NCBI GenBank assembly: GCA_030770545.1
Contig: CM061097.1
Coordinates: forward strand, 3,472,501 to 3,536,500
Source of the DNA: Macropodus opercularis
Lineage: Eukaryota; Chordata; Actinopteri; Anabantiformes; Osphronemidae
Length of the DNA stretch: 64,000 nt
Direction: 5' to 3'
A program made the translations under genes and the position numbers. Below the pieces are notes generated by a model. That model was given only the letters and a program-made list of their open reading frames with translations. It made no database searches and was not told the origin of the DNA. Positions 1 through 11,554 of the stretch are shown here, piece after piece (the stretch's first letter is position 1; each line of letters opens with the position of its first letter).

Positions 1-2007
1 CAGTAAAGAGCAGCAAACACGCCGTTCAGCCAGTTTTCACAAAGCCACTGTTCAAATACGTGCTTGCCCACTTTTCAGGCAATTACTAGAGCAAACACGC
101 AGCATCTGTCTCAGCCAGGGTCATTACAGAGCTGCAGCTTCTCCCAGCATGCAATGGGAAAAGGCCGAAAGCCAGTAGGCCTTTAATGGGTGAATGCATT
201 TGGCCTTGTTAATTTGAAAAGTTAAACTAGTAAAAGTCATAATTATGCAAATTAATTAAATTAATTGATCAATTGTAAGCAAAACAAGGAGATAATGGCT
301 ATTTACAGAACTATTTCAAATTATCAGTGTGCAAGGCTGAGTTTGCCGGCACAGTTACTCTTGCAAAATCTTTCATTTTTTTGTCTTTCTTGCGATTTGT
401 AGAGTGAAATCTGACCTTTTGTAATCGTGGCCGTTTGGATGCTGCAGAAACAACACGCGTCTGCATGCATGTGCAACAAGAGGCTGGAACTACTTGGCCT
501 TGTTGCCTGTTGCTGTACAGAACACAATCATTTAATTAGCAGTGGACGAGTCCGGAGACTAAGCACTTCCCATACTTAGAGCAAAGTTTCATGCAAACCT
601 TCCTCTTTGTTTCAGCTGTTTTGTGAGGAGCTGTTTCACTTCAGGGCTCGACTCCAAACCATGTTTCCCAGGCAGAAAGTATGAGAAAGCTGGCAAATGC
701 CACAAATGAGCTTGTACAGATCTATTTAAGAATTAATCTACGGATTTTTATGGAATGGAATTCATGGAAATATGTTTACATATTATTGACTTATTGTCAA
801 ATGTGTTCATCATCAACCTCAGTAATAAACCCGTAACCTCATAAATGAAGTTAGGTTTCACATGAGGCGAGTAGAAGTAGAATCTACCAAATGATTAAAA
901 ACAAACAATCTTTTTATTAAAATTACTTTGATAAAAATACCAGCAGCTGCCACCAGACAACAGTACATACTACGCATCATTTAGTGTGACACAATTCACA
1001 GTTTAGTAAAATTCTTGTCCTGACTTGTCCAGTAACGCTGAGGTATGAACGATTTAATATTTTAGCTCTTTGACAAACTTCAAATCCATAATCTAATCTC
1101 AGAGCTCTACACACCTGTTGTTAACTTGGGCTTGGTGGCAAGTAAACACATTGCACAAGTTGCCATGTTGCATAATAATATACATACTGAACACATTGGA
1201 CACTGAGGTAAATGTATGGACATGAACAAACCTTGACGGTTTATTAATTGATTGACTGTGAAAATGTAGTCACCTCTAAAAATAAACAATTTGTAATAAT
1301 ATAAACTTCCATGAGCGTTTCACCGTCTTCATACAGCAGCACGTACAGTCTTCTAACAAATACAAGCAGTGGGCTGTTGGTGATGTAACACTGCTCTAAT
1401 GTGTGGCCTGTTGCAGAGCGACCGACTGCTCATCTTGTTCTCCATTACATTCATCTTCAGCCCTGATGTGGCCAGAAAATGGACATTTATCGAAGCAAGG
1501 CCTCTAATGGAGCATCAAAGCAGACTCCTATCAGTATCTCCCTGCTGGGCACCAGGAAACCAACACGGACAGATGCTGTTGCATTACATCACTGCTTCAG
1601 CTCTGCTGCTACTGAGACACAACAGTCTGGGAATACAAAGGAGCAGATTGTGATCATAACTACAGGCCTGGGGCTTTCCTGCTGGCTGGGAAGTGTAGTA
1701 ACTGTCACATGCACTGGATCACAAACATGCATTGACGTTACAAGGAAGAACTTTTTTGCTGCACTGTCCTCCTCATGGCAGCTCATTGTTGTGGGGGGAG
1801 TCTCTCCTCTGTGTAGGTAATACGATGATGGATAGCAGTAACCGCAGCCGCTCAGCTCTTGAATAACTCAGCGAGTCTGACAACTTATGGTGAACTGCAG
1901 CTTGAGCATTTGGCCGAGTCTTTGAAAGCCAAGGCAGCATACAGTGCAAGCGCCTCTGTTGAAATCCCCACAGGAGGTAAGAGGTAAAAAGGCGTCGTAT
2001 GTTCCCA
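1..2007. other. Intergenic / probable thada 3'UTR, no gene recognised
   Basis: AT-rich sequence downstream of the thada stop codon. No reading frame here resembles a known protein and I see no exon flanked by good splice sites. The part from 2007 down to about 1220 is probably the thada 3' untranslated region, because a minus-strand AATAAA lies at 1240-1245. The rest, 1-1200, holds nothing I can name. Confidence 0.5.
1240..1245 (-). terminator. Candidate thada poly(A) signal
   Basis: The plus strand reads TTTATT, which is AATAAA on the minus strand, about 760 bp past the thada stop. It is the first canonical hexamer I noticed downstream of the stop. The region is AT-rich, so a chance match is possible; a second hexamer lies at 913-918. 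Confidence 0.4.
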
Positions 2008-5000
2008 TCATAGAGGCAGCTCTCCAGCAACAGCGTTCACTATAGTGGAAGGAAAGTGGACGCCGTTCTGAATGAGCATCCTATAAACTTTCTGTAAGCC
2101 CATGCGCAGGGAGGATGCGTCACACAGGTGTCCCGCATCTTCAGCTGTGTTTAAGAGTCGGAGCAGGAAGGCAGCCCTGCTGAACAGGCCACAGAGAGTG
2201 CTGTGGGAGGCGTGGTTCATGAGGAGGGCCAGCCAGGTTGGCTTCAACGCCTCAGCTTTGGAGAGAATGAACAATCCCACTGTAACACTGTTTCTTTGCA
2301 ACACACCACAAACACATTCTTAGCGTCATGCGGATGCGCGGTACCTGGAAAGATCTCTCTGCAGACTGCGATGCCGTCTAGCACCCGTGCAGTATTTTGC
2401 TCTGCCCATGTGCGCAGGCTCTGCGCCAAAGCAGGCGATTCAGAGTATTTTTCAGCCATCTGTAGCAGGTAAGGCAGCACGTGTGCAGACATCACAGCAG
2501 GCTCTGCAAACACATTGGCCTCATCCTGCTCATACAGACTGGAAGACCTGCATAAGAGAGTCGGAACAACAGCTAAGCTCTCAATCAGTGTTGCTCTGTT
2601 TGGAATAGCGTATTTTTGATGTAACATACCCAGTCTCTGTGACCTCTCCGAGCACAGATCTGAGGTCAGACTGAGGCAGGTGGCACAGCAGCACGTCCAA
2701 TGTGCCTGGAGTATCCCAGCATTCCTCCAGCAGCAGGTCCAACAGCAGCAGCAGAGCCTGGTTGACCTGCACAACGTAGCTGCTGCTCTTTCTTTGAGCC
2801 CCTCTGGCAGAGTGTAGCACAGAAGTAAAACAGGCCGCCTTCATCCTCACTGGCTGGCTTTGGTCCTGCAGCAAGTAAAGACCCGTGTTGATCAACCTAA
2901 AAGAGAAAATCCAACAGTGTTATGGTCTATTCATCATGGTGCATCATTATTATTACAGTCACACCTGATCATGATGGCAGTGTTGCTCTTCCTCAGGCTT
3001 TGGCTCAGGCTACACAGAGCATCAGCACACGCCATCCTAAGTACTTCAGGGGCCTCTGGGGACCGGTAGCATTCCAAGATGCAACACAAGCGCTTGATCA
3101 TGGATATCTTCAGCCTGATGTTTACACAGATGAGAAGAAAATCTCAACTGCAGGCAGAGTGGTTCCAATTGAGGCTCGCATACAAATTTACACAAAGTAT
3201 AAAAGCAACAGAAAAACAAAAACCTGGACTCTGGCCATTGGGAGAGAAGCAAACTAGCTGCATAAAGAGCCTGAGACAGAAATTCTGGCCCGCCTTGCTG
3301 GTCCTCCAAGTTCCCAAGCAACAAATCCAGACACTCAGGCAGAACTGGCTCCTCCAGCAGAGCAGACTGAGGAAGGTGATGAGGTAAAGTAGAATCAGCT
3401 GCAGCCATCACTGCTCCCAGGGCTGTGAGGTAGGTCCTGCGGTACGGCACACTGTGGCTCAACAACGCCTCCATCAGGTTTGACTGAACACGGACAACAA
3501 ACATTAATCCGTTTGTCAACAGCTCATTGTACCTTGACATATGCCCTTGCCTTTATAGTTCTATAGCTCTACTATTTATATCTAGTAATAGTAATAACCA
3601 ACTGGTCCTTACTCACTGCCTGACGCATCCAATCACTATAAACAGAAACAGCTGCGTGGTCTAGATAATGCAACATGCAGGAGAGTTTATCTCAGTGACC
3701 TACAGTGTATAAAATGACATTATACATTCTAGGCTGTGACTGTGCTTGTGTGTCCCTGATTCCACAATATACCAGCTTTTAAACACACCCTTTATTCCAA
3801 GGAGGGAAACAAAAAGAGATCTGCAGCCAGATTTTAGACTCACTGGCATTACACTTAAGCCTATCTTCGCCTGCCTGATTTCCTCATATTGTGGACTGAG
3901 AAGGTTGTTATACTGAAAGCTGTTCAATGGCTTGTTTGAACAAGTTGTTTTGTTCTTGGGAGCAAATCACATCTCACCTGCAACACCCTCCTGATCACCT
4001 CTTTCAAGACCGTTTGCTGTGAACCCCGCCCATCCACCGCCCACGTAAGCAATGCCAGTCTAATATCCTGGCTCGCTGCAGGGAAGGTTTCCCAGACGCG
4101 ACATGCCCACTTTAGATCTCTGCATAGAAAGCAAACGGCTTGTTGATGGAATGAGGGCAAACCGACCTGTAGAGATACAAACACAAACGTCCAACGTTTA
4201 GTTCATTCCCGTTGCGGTTAACTATGCCGGTGAAAAGATTTCTACACTGTGCAGTAGTTACTGTCTGTAGGTGTGACTGTAGCCATGGTAACCTCCAAAG
4301 CAATGACACAACTCTGGCTGTTGTTACTGCTGTGTTGGATATGTAGCCATGGCTGTGCCAAGCTATTATTACATTATAATGAGCGTAACTTCACCTACCT
4401 GTAGAGCATTACATACTGTATGTGTGAGTACAGAACTGGCAATGTTGAGAAATAAGATAGATAAGGAAGAATAGATAAGTGGAGGATTTTTTTACAAGTA
4501 CGCTTTACCTACTTTAAACAAGTCAGTCAAACCAGTCAAAAAGTACAGTAAGAAATGTATCAGTCAAAAAGCCTGAGGAAGAAAACATTTATAAATTAAT
4601 AAAGTCGAATTAATTCGTATGAGTGCGTCACCCACCTGAAGCCGCTGTTGGGGTGTTTGGAGGCTATGCATGAGAGCGTCACTGAGCATTGAAAGGTAGG
4701 CCTCACTGCAGAATCCTCTCAGAGATTCGGCCGCGCTGAGATATGCTGCTCTCACTAGGGGGCAGTGCTGAGCTTCAGTCCCCAACCACAGAGAGGTCCT
4801 GACCCCGACCAGCACTTCAGAGAGGTCTGCTGAAGAGAGACTGAGAACCAAAGCACAGCAGGATTAATACGACCTCCAAGTGTATGATGATTCACAGAAG
4901 AGCTCCTCAAAGCCTCACCTGTCTGTGGACAGAGCTCTGTCTGAGAGAGCTTTAATCTGCAGCAGCTGTCCATGGAGCCGGTTGTGGCTGCAGCTCTCCT

Positions 5001-8000
5001 CTGGACTGGGCAGTTGAGCGGTTAGTTTGATGAGGATGTTCGTGTACTCAGAGGGGGGAGTCAGGGCAACCAAAGCCTTGGAGGCCATCACCCTCACACT
5101 GTAAATAGGGCTGGCGGACAGTTGCAGCAAAGGAGGCAGAAAGTCTGACAATCTTCTGAAAACAATGAAATCACAAAATGCACTCACACACTGATTTGCA
5201 TTAGTACATCACACAAGGCAACAATGTAGTGATATGTAGACAGTAATCACTCCGTTGAGTCTTGGACACCAGGCTGGAGCTGGGCTAACAGAGTGAGGAC
5301 AGGGTGGAGTGAGGGTTGGAGGTGCAGCTTGGCCTCAGTAGGTGAACCCTGGTGGTCTTGTGCTGCTCCTCTAAGCTCGTCCAGCAGGAAGCACTGGAGC
5401 ACAGGGTAGTGAAAGAAGAAGCCGGAGGGGGACATGCAATGCTGAGTAGGAATCCCTTCTTCACTGCTGGGCTGGTGGCCAAGCATCCGAGAGCACAGAG
5501 AACCTAGAAATGGGGTTTCAATGGTCAAAATAGCCATTAGATAAAGAAAGAAATGTATACAAATCTATTACAAATACAGACTATAACAAAAACTGTTAAT
5601 GTGCTTGCATCTTACTGTAAAGTTGCAGAGCAGCATTCCTCATGGCCCAGCACGGAGAGCTGAGCAGAGTGAGCGACAAGATGGCAATGACAGGTGCAAA
5701 CTGAAGGACAGCTAGTCCCAGACCTGAGCCACGCACCAGGGCCTGCAGAGTGTGAACCGCACACACCTGTGGTGAAAAAAACAAAACAAATGTATATACA
5801 CACACACATTATGTGAGCAAACCGATCACTTCTTCTTGTTGGACCCACAAACCTGTGGAAGGTCCAGTGTTTGGTCCCAGTTCTCAGGCAGAGGGGTTCG
5901 GGCTGTGTGTAATAAGGTTTGCACAGTGTCTGCTAACAGCGGCCTCGTTTTACAGGCCTCTTCTGCTGACACAACACACAGGATGAGCATAGGCAAACCT
6001 GCTGCGCGCCTGGTCACAGATGTAGAACTGTGGGACTGCACAACCTGCAATCCCTAAAAACAGACACGAAACAATCAGTCCAGATCCTTCGGTTTTAAGC
6101 AACTCAAGCGTGTGTCAAGACCCACTTGTTTCAGCATGTGAGCCGGGACAACCCTAAGCTCTGGATCACTGCTGCTCAACAAAGTCGCGCAGAACTTGGT
6201 GAAGCCTATACAGCATCCCTCTACTGCCCCCTGGTGAAAAGAAAGTAGTTTTTTGTTTTTTAAAGAACACAAGACTTGAACAAAATGAATTAAATCCTTA
6301 AACTTACCCAGTGACGACATTTGAGAAGAATATTCTTGAATACTTCTGATGCCCGTTTTAGATCCTCTTCTGTTAAAAGGCAATCGTTTGGGCTGGATTT
6401 GTTTAAAAGGGTTTCTACTAGCGAACCTAAAAAGATTCCTATTTCCTAAAAAGAATATATAAAATCAAGAACAACCTCAGTAAATATGCTTGGCTGAAAT
6501 ATGAGATGTCCAAGCTCAAACATCAAAATATGCAACTACATCACCTTCAGGGAGACCCAGCAGCAGGTGAGAACGAGGCTGTGCTCTTCAGACAGCAGGA
6601 CACACTCCTCTCCATCGCCTGGGCTTCCTCCAGAAGCCTCGGCTATCAGAGAGCTGATGGCATTGCCCATATCACAAAAAGAAGGGGGGGCATCTAAGAC
6701 AGAACACATGTCATAACTGTGTGATGTCAGAAGTAACAAAGAAGTGGGAAGCACTGTGTCATTATTACCTTTGTCAGTGGCACGGGCCTCTCTGTCTCCA
6801 TACAGAACACCGAGCAGGAGCAGAGACAGATTCTCCAATAGGTCCAAAATCTGGGCGATCCGACCGTGATCAAGCGTGTCATGAACGCTGCTGGGTCCCT
6901 CAAGCAAACACTTCTGAAGCGCACTGAGAACACCTGGAAGAGTGTTCATGACACCATTTAACAAACGAAAAATATATTTTCTGGCCCAGTATTTTAAATC
7001 AGCGTGTGCTGCAGATCGTAAGTTTCACCGTGTATAGGCCTGGTTCTGGCAGCAAGCATCATGTCAGCCTTGGCTGTCAGATAGTGCTCCTCCAGCTCCT
7101 TCACCAGGAATCGGACGGTGCAGGAGGCCTCAGCGTTACGAGCTCTGCTCACGTTAGCTTCACAGTTATTCTTCAACCTCCAGTCTGCAGGCTGGTCTCG
7201 TGATCTACAGTTCACCAACCGATAGCTGCTCATCTTGACATTTAGAGCGGGAGGAATTCTGAGGCAGGCTGTGTTGGAGGCTTACTTGTGGCAGAGGACT
7301 TTCATCATCAGTGCTCCCATCTGCGCCTCCTGCACGCGAGGACTGCACAGAAGCTGTTTGCTCCGTGTGAACAGAGCTGCAGAAATATCATCTGGAAAAC
7401 TGGGAGGGAAGAATCTCAACAACAAACCCACAGAGAGTTCTCGAATCTGTAATGTAAAAAAACAATCTCTTCATTTGTTCTCTAAATATTACATCTCCAA
7501 CATCAATCTTTGATAATGACTATATAAATGAAATATGAGATAAGTTAATGCAGCAATGCCTCATTTGTAGAATCTTCCAAACAGCTGATGAGGACCAGCT
7601 GTTTCGTCCTACAGAAGAAATCCCACCACCCTTTGTCTCTGGCGTAGTGAATAAGACATCCCATGTTTGCTGCAAAAATCATCAAATGAAACTAAAATTA
7701 AACTTCAAGCTAGAATAATAAATAAAGAATAAAAAAACAATATGACTGATAGGTCTGCAAGCTGACCTGGAGGTTGTCCCTTCTTTTTGTCTGGGCTCCA
7801 GGTGTCGGTGCAGGTCTCCAGCACTGCAGACAGCAGCAGCAATGCCGTCTTCTTCCTCTGATAACTGTGTCCTGAGGCCAGGCAGCTGTACGGAAGCTGG
7901 CTCAGCCACTCTATAAAGCCTGCGTTACATACAGAGAGAGGAAGACGGACAAAGCAGGAAAGACTAATAATAATAATGCTCAATGTTTCTCAGTCTGTGC

Positions 8001-11000
8001 AGCAGATAATATAGGAATTGTCAATCATCTCACCTACTCCCTCCTCCAGTATAGTTTGTGTCCTTGTGTTGACAGCATCTCCTTTCTTTTTGCCTCTCCC
8101 TCCTCTGACATGTGCCAAGCAGCCGTCTCTGATACGAACTAGGAACCTCTTCACTCCAGCCTGAAAGTGCTGACGAAAAGACGAGGACTCACAGTTGAGA
8201 TTGTGAGGAATGAACGTCATCATTATTGACATTTCCTCTGTGGTTGGAGTGTCTTTGCTCTTTGGGCTGCAGCAGAGGAGGTTGAGAGCAGAGAGGCGGA
8301 CTTTGTCATCGGCAGAGCCTAAGGCTAACTGGAGAGTTTCGAGGGTTGAGCTACCCTGCAGAGCCCACGGAGAGGCTCCGGTTGTGGCTCGATAGGAACC
8401 CATGATGCAGGCCCAGGCATGGAGGTGTCCAGGGGTGACTGGGTCCAGTGAGGCCAGCAGATGATCCACGGCTCCGGGGAAGACTTGAAAGGTGCAGGGT
8501 AGTAAGTGTGTTGAGCTGTTATTCTGCAGAAGAGTCACATCAGACGTCAGTGCCTCCTGAAGCACAGGCCGCCAACGCCTCGCCCAGTGACCAGCCAGAT
8601 CCACATCAGCGTGTGGAGCAGACGTCTGTGAGCGATCACACAGCTCCAGCCTCTGCTGCTGGATCAGACACTTATAAAGCTCAGACCCACAGGGGGACAG
8701 GTGATTGGTGGACAAGCACTTTAAGAGATGATGAGGTATGTCAGCACACTGCTCCAAGACCTGAGCGGTTAAAGAAAACCAGCCATCAGAACCACTACTA
8801 AGAGCTTCATAATGGTATTTACACTGTAATTACCCACAATCCTTACTCTGTCACTTCCCAGATATGGCAGCAGGGAACAAAGGCGGTGATATTTGGCTTT
8901 GGATTCCCAGGGCAATTTGATTGTTCGCTCGAGTAAAGTGAAATAAAGAGTCTTCTTTGTGTCACCAAACTGCTGACAGTCCAGCTCATAGAGGTCCAAC
9001 AGCAGAGTGAGGGCACTGCGTACAAACTCTGACACACCTTCAACCTGGTCACACACAAAGAGACGTCACTGAAGAAGTGTGGCAGTACCACGAGTCACTA
9101 TCGCCATTACTGGGTGTAGAAACATGTCATGGAGTTAGTTTGACTCACTGGGCTTTCTGCGTTTGTCCAGATAATGTGAGTGAGCTGTTGCTGCAACCTG
9201 CCGATGTCCGGAAGAAGACGACCGCCTGTCATCTTCCAAATATCGGCCAGACACGCTTTAACTTTTCTCAGCCAAAGCACTAACACTGCAATAGCAGATG
9301 CCATTTAAACAGGTCGAACGGCCATGTAATCACCTAAATAAAGAACCTGAACTGTGTTCCACCCACCTTCAAAGGCCAAGTACTGACAGTCCAGCTTCTC
9401 CTCGCACAAACCATAAACCAGAGGAAACAATCCGTTCAGCAGCAAACACATCTGAAAAGAAGGCAATTATGGACATTGTAATGACAGCGAGCCGAGCCAA
9501 AGCGAGGTTTTGACACGGGTGTTGAATAGATTTACTTCTGAGGAACGTGAAATGAGCAAGATGTGAGGTCGACAGCAGGTCAGGAGGCCCCTGCTCACAG
9601 CCAACCTGTCCACTCCATCCTTCCCTTTAGGGAGACACTGTGCCCGGAGAGCACCGACAGCCAGCAACCACGGCTCTGGCAAACACAGTAAATGCAAGTA
9701 CAGCGACAGCTTTTCTCTCACTAATTTATTTTTAGCAGAATGTGCAGCACATGCTACAGTGCAGTACATTACTGAGGTGGTTACTGTCCCTACCTGACTG
9801 AGAGACCTGTAGCAGACTCCAGGCAGCCGCTCCTCCAGCTCTGCTGTCTGATGCTGTGCTGAGCAGCATGGCCACAGCAGTGCCTGCCAAAAGACGCGTG
9901 TCCCTGTTGGAGCACTGGAAGACAAGACGCTCGCTGATGACATGAATCTAAAAGAGCCGAGCTAACAGCTACGTTTTGAATAAGTGAATCCTGATCCATG
10001 AATTCAAGGGAAACCTGTCCAAGAATTATGTCCATGAGCGCCTGCAGGATCGTCTGCATCGCTGGGGCTCCGTGTTCCATGTCCCACACTAGTGGAGCCA
10101 CACCACTGGACAACAGCTGGAATATTTGCAAACACATCTGCACAAGCATCACAGTCCTCAGGTCAACGCACAAGATATTGTTTCATGAGATTGATGCGAT
10201 GTGTCGAGTTCATCCATGCACCTTCACAGCTATGTAACACAGAGGTCCATCTCTCAGGAATTCCTGTTGCAGAACAACAGAGAACAACTCTGACACTTTA
10301 TTCAGCCATGTGAGGTACGACTGACGCCACACTTCACGACCAACAGTGCTGTCTTCCAGGAACATGCAGGCTAAGAGAAAAAGGTGAAATGCCACAAGTG
10401 AATAGATAAACCCACCATGTATATCAGGAACATAGAGTTAGAAGACTTGTTATTTCACCAACCTCTCTGCAGATCCTCAGGACACAACATCTGAGAAGAA
10501 GACAGGGTAAAGTAATGAAGTGACTTTATACAAGCATGTGACGAACAGGTCTGTGAGTGTGAGCTGTGTACCTGCTCAGTGTTGACTATGGAAAACAGAC
10601 ACCGCTGGGTTTCTCTGAAAACCAACTGGTGATCCACGTTTGCCAAATGCTGCAACATCTGTCAAACCAAACCAACACAAAACCTTCATGAGCTTCCTCT
10701 TGGTTCTAACGCTTTGCAGTGTGAGACACGTCGTAGGGCTGACCTGGTCCACTTTACGGCAGGCTGTGGAGATGCTGGCCATCTGCACCTGCAGGGAGAG
10801 AAGGAGTCTGACAAGCCGCAGGAGGAGGCTCTCCCCCGCACCACGAAGCTGTGCCTCGGGAATCTGTCTCAGCAGCTGCGCGGCCTCCTCTAAGCAGCGC
10901 TCCTTGGACCTTTTCACGCTACTCCTGTTCAATCAAAGCAAACAAGGCAGACGCGTCTGCTATTTAACAGGACAGGTGAAGCACAACTAAGTTCTCAGCA

Positions 11001-11147
11001 TGTTGAGGTTACAGTAGGTACTGACGTCGATGATTCAGACAGTTTATCGATGAAGAGCCTGAGTGTCGGTCTGTGATCCTCAGAGCTGTGACCCTCGCTG
11101 ACCCCATAGTCCTGCAGACTTGTCACCAGCTCGTCAAACGGCCACAT
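2008..11147 (-). CDS. thada: THADA, tRNA (32-2'-O)-methyltransferase regulator (ARM/HEAT-repeat protein), about 30 or more exons
   Basis: Multi-exon minus-strand gene. The ATG at 11147-11145 opens exon 1 (MWPFDELVTSLQDYG), and the last exon ends with GELPL and a TGA at 2010-2008. The family is shown by several conserved stretches. LVLTCCWVSLK near 6550 matches the VLVCCWRSMKE segment at the start of DUF2428. TRRAAGLP near 6000 matches the conserved TRRSAGIP. SPIYSVRVMASKALV near 5100 is followed by NRLHGQLLQ near 4980, the THADA/Trm732 N-H-x-H-G-x-LLQ signature. The large exon at 8070-8757 aligns with the human middle region, including FIPHNLNCES versus FITYNLNSQS. Known family role: THADA (yeast Trm732) partners FTSJ1 (Trm7) for ribose methylation of tRNA position 32; fly THADA also affects SERCA and energy balance. 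The gene runs head-to-head with tctn2, with 407 bp between start codons. No frame break was seen. The first exon boundaries are the least certain because the N-terminus is poorly conserved. Confidence 0.92.
4279..4292. promoter_or_regulatory. Perfect RFX X-box motif in a thada intron
   Basis: GTAGCCATGGTAAC fits the RFX consensus GTHNYYATRRNAAC at all 14 positions and is nearly palindromic, so strand is arbitrary. It lies in the thada intron between the coding segments at about 3975-4165 and 4630-4850. A half-site, GTAGCCATGG, follows at 4343-4352. Binding by RFX proteins is inference. Confidence 0.5.
4752..4765 (+). promoter_or_regulatory. CTCF-like core motif inside a thada exon
   Basis: TCACTAGGGGGCAG matches 13 of 14 positions of the CTCF core CCASYAGRKGGCRS. 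It falls inside a thada coding exon, where the minus strand encodes CPLVRA, so it may simply reflect codon content. A similar match (minus strand, TCACCAGGGGGCAG) covers a thada splice acceptor at 6224-6237. Weak evidence. Confidence 0.25.
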
Positions 11148-11216
11148 CGTTGCAATCGCTGCACTGAGCAGATGCTCTCACACACACCGGGAACACGCCG
11201 GGAGCCGCCGCGGAGG

Positions 11217-11226
11217 GTCACGTGAC
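11217..11226. promoter_or_regulatory. CLEAR / E-box palindrome GTCACGTGAC
   Basis: Exact 10-bp palindrome GTCACGTGAC with a CACGTG core. This is the CLEAR element bound by TFEB/TFE3/MITF, and also a strong USF site. It lies 70 bp upstream of the thada ATG and about 330 bp upstream of the tctn2 ATG. Which factor uses it is inference. Confidence 0.55.
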
Positions 11227-11495
11227 AGCGGTCTTACTCTAGTCTTTGTAACCCGGCGCTTTCGCCGCACAGCGCCGCCTAGAGGCTGCTTGGAACTGAC
11301 GCGTTTGTCTGAAATTCAACAATTCACCTGTTAAGAGATGTTACGTTTGCGTGCGGTTAGTAAAGACGGGCCAGTATTTAGGCTCCACAGGAAATCTGAC
11401 GCCTTGACTGTACGTAGCGGGTTGTACCGCTCCTGAGCACACGAGGGCGCTCCTGCTCATCCACCCATTTATTTTTCCCTAGAACGAGCCAGAAC

Positions 11496-11509
11496 GTTAC
11501 CATGACATC
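11496..11509 (+). promoter_or_regulatory. RFX X-box just upstream of tctn2
   Basis: GTTACCATGACATC matches 13 of 14 positions of GTHNYYATRRNAAC; the mismatch is in the last AAC. It ends 45 bp before the tctn2 ATG. Ciliary genes, including transition-zone genes, are classic RFX targets, so position and target class support function. Confidence 0.6.
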
Positions 11510-11554
11510 AAGCAACTACCCAATATGTCGATCGCATAACCTGAAGTGAACCCA

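Larger units (their letters stand above)
11148..11554. promoter_or_regulatory. Shared bidirectional promoter of thada (-) and tctn2 (+)
   Basis: 407 bp separate the two start codons, too little for two independent promoters, so both genes should start from this region. It is GC- and CpG-rich at the thada side, shows no TATA box, and carries a perfect GTCACGTGAC palindrome (11217-11226) plus an RFX-type X-box (11496-11509). TATA-less CpG promoters of this spacing are typical of divergent housekeeping gene pairs. Transcription start sites cannot be read from the sequence. Confidence 0.75.

Noticed and set aside
1399..1820. Two overlapping plus-strand frames of 84 and 113 codons downstream of thada
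   Set aside because: They overlap in different frames, show no known motif and fall in the probable thada 3'UTR.
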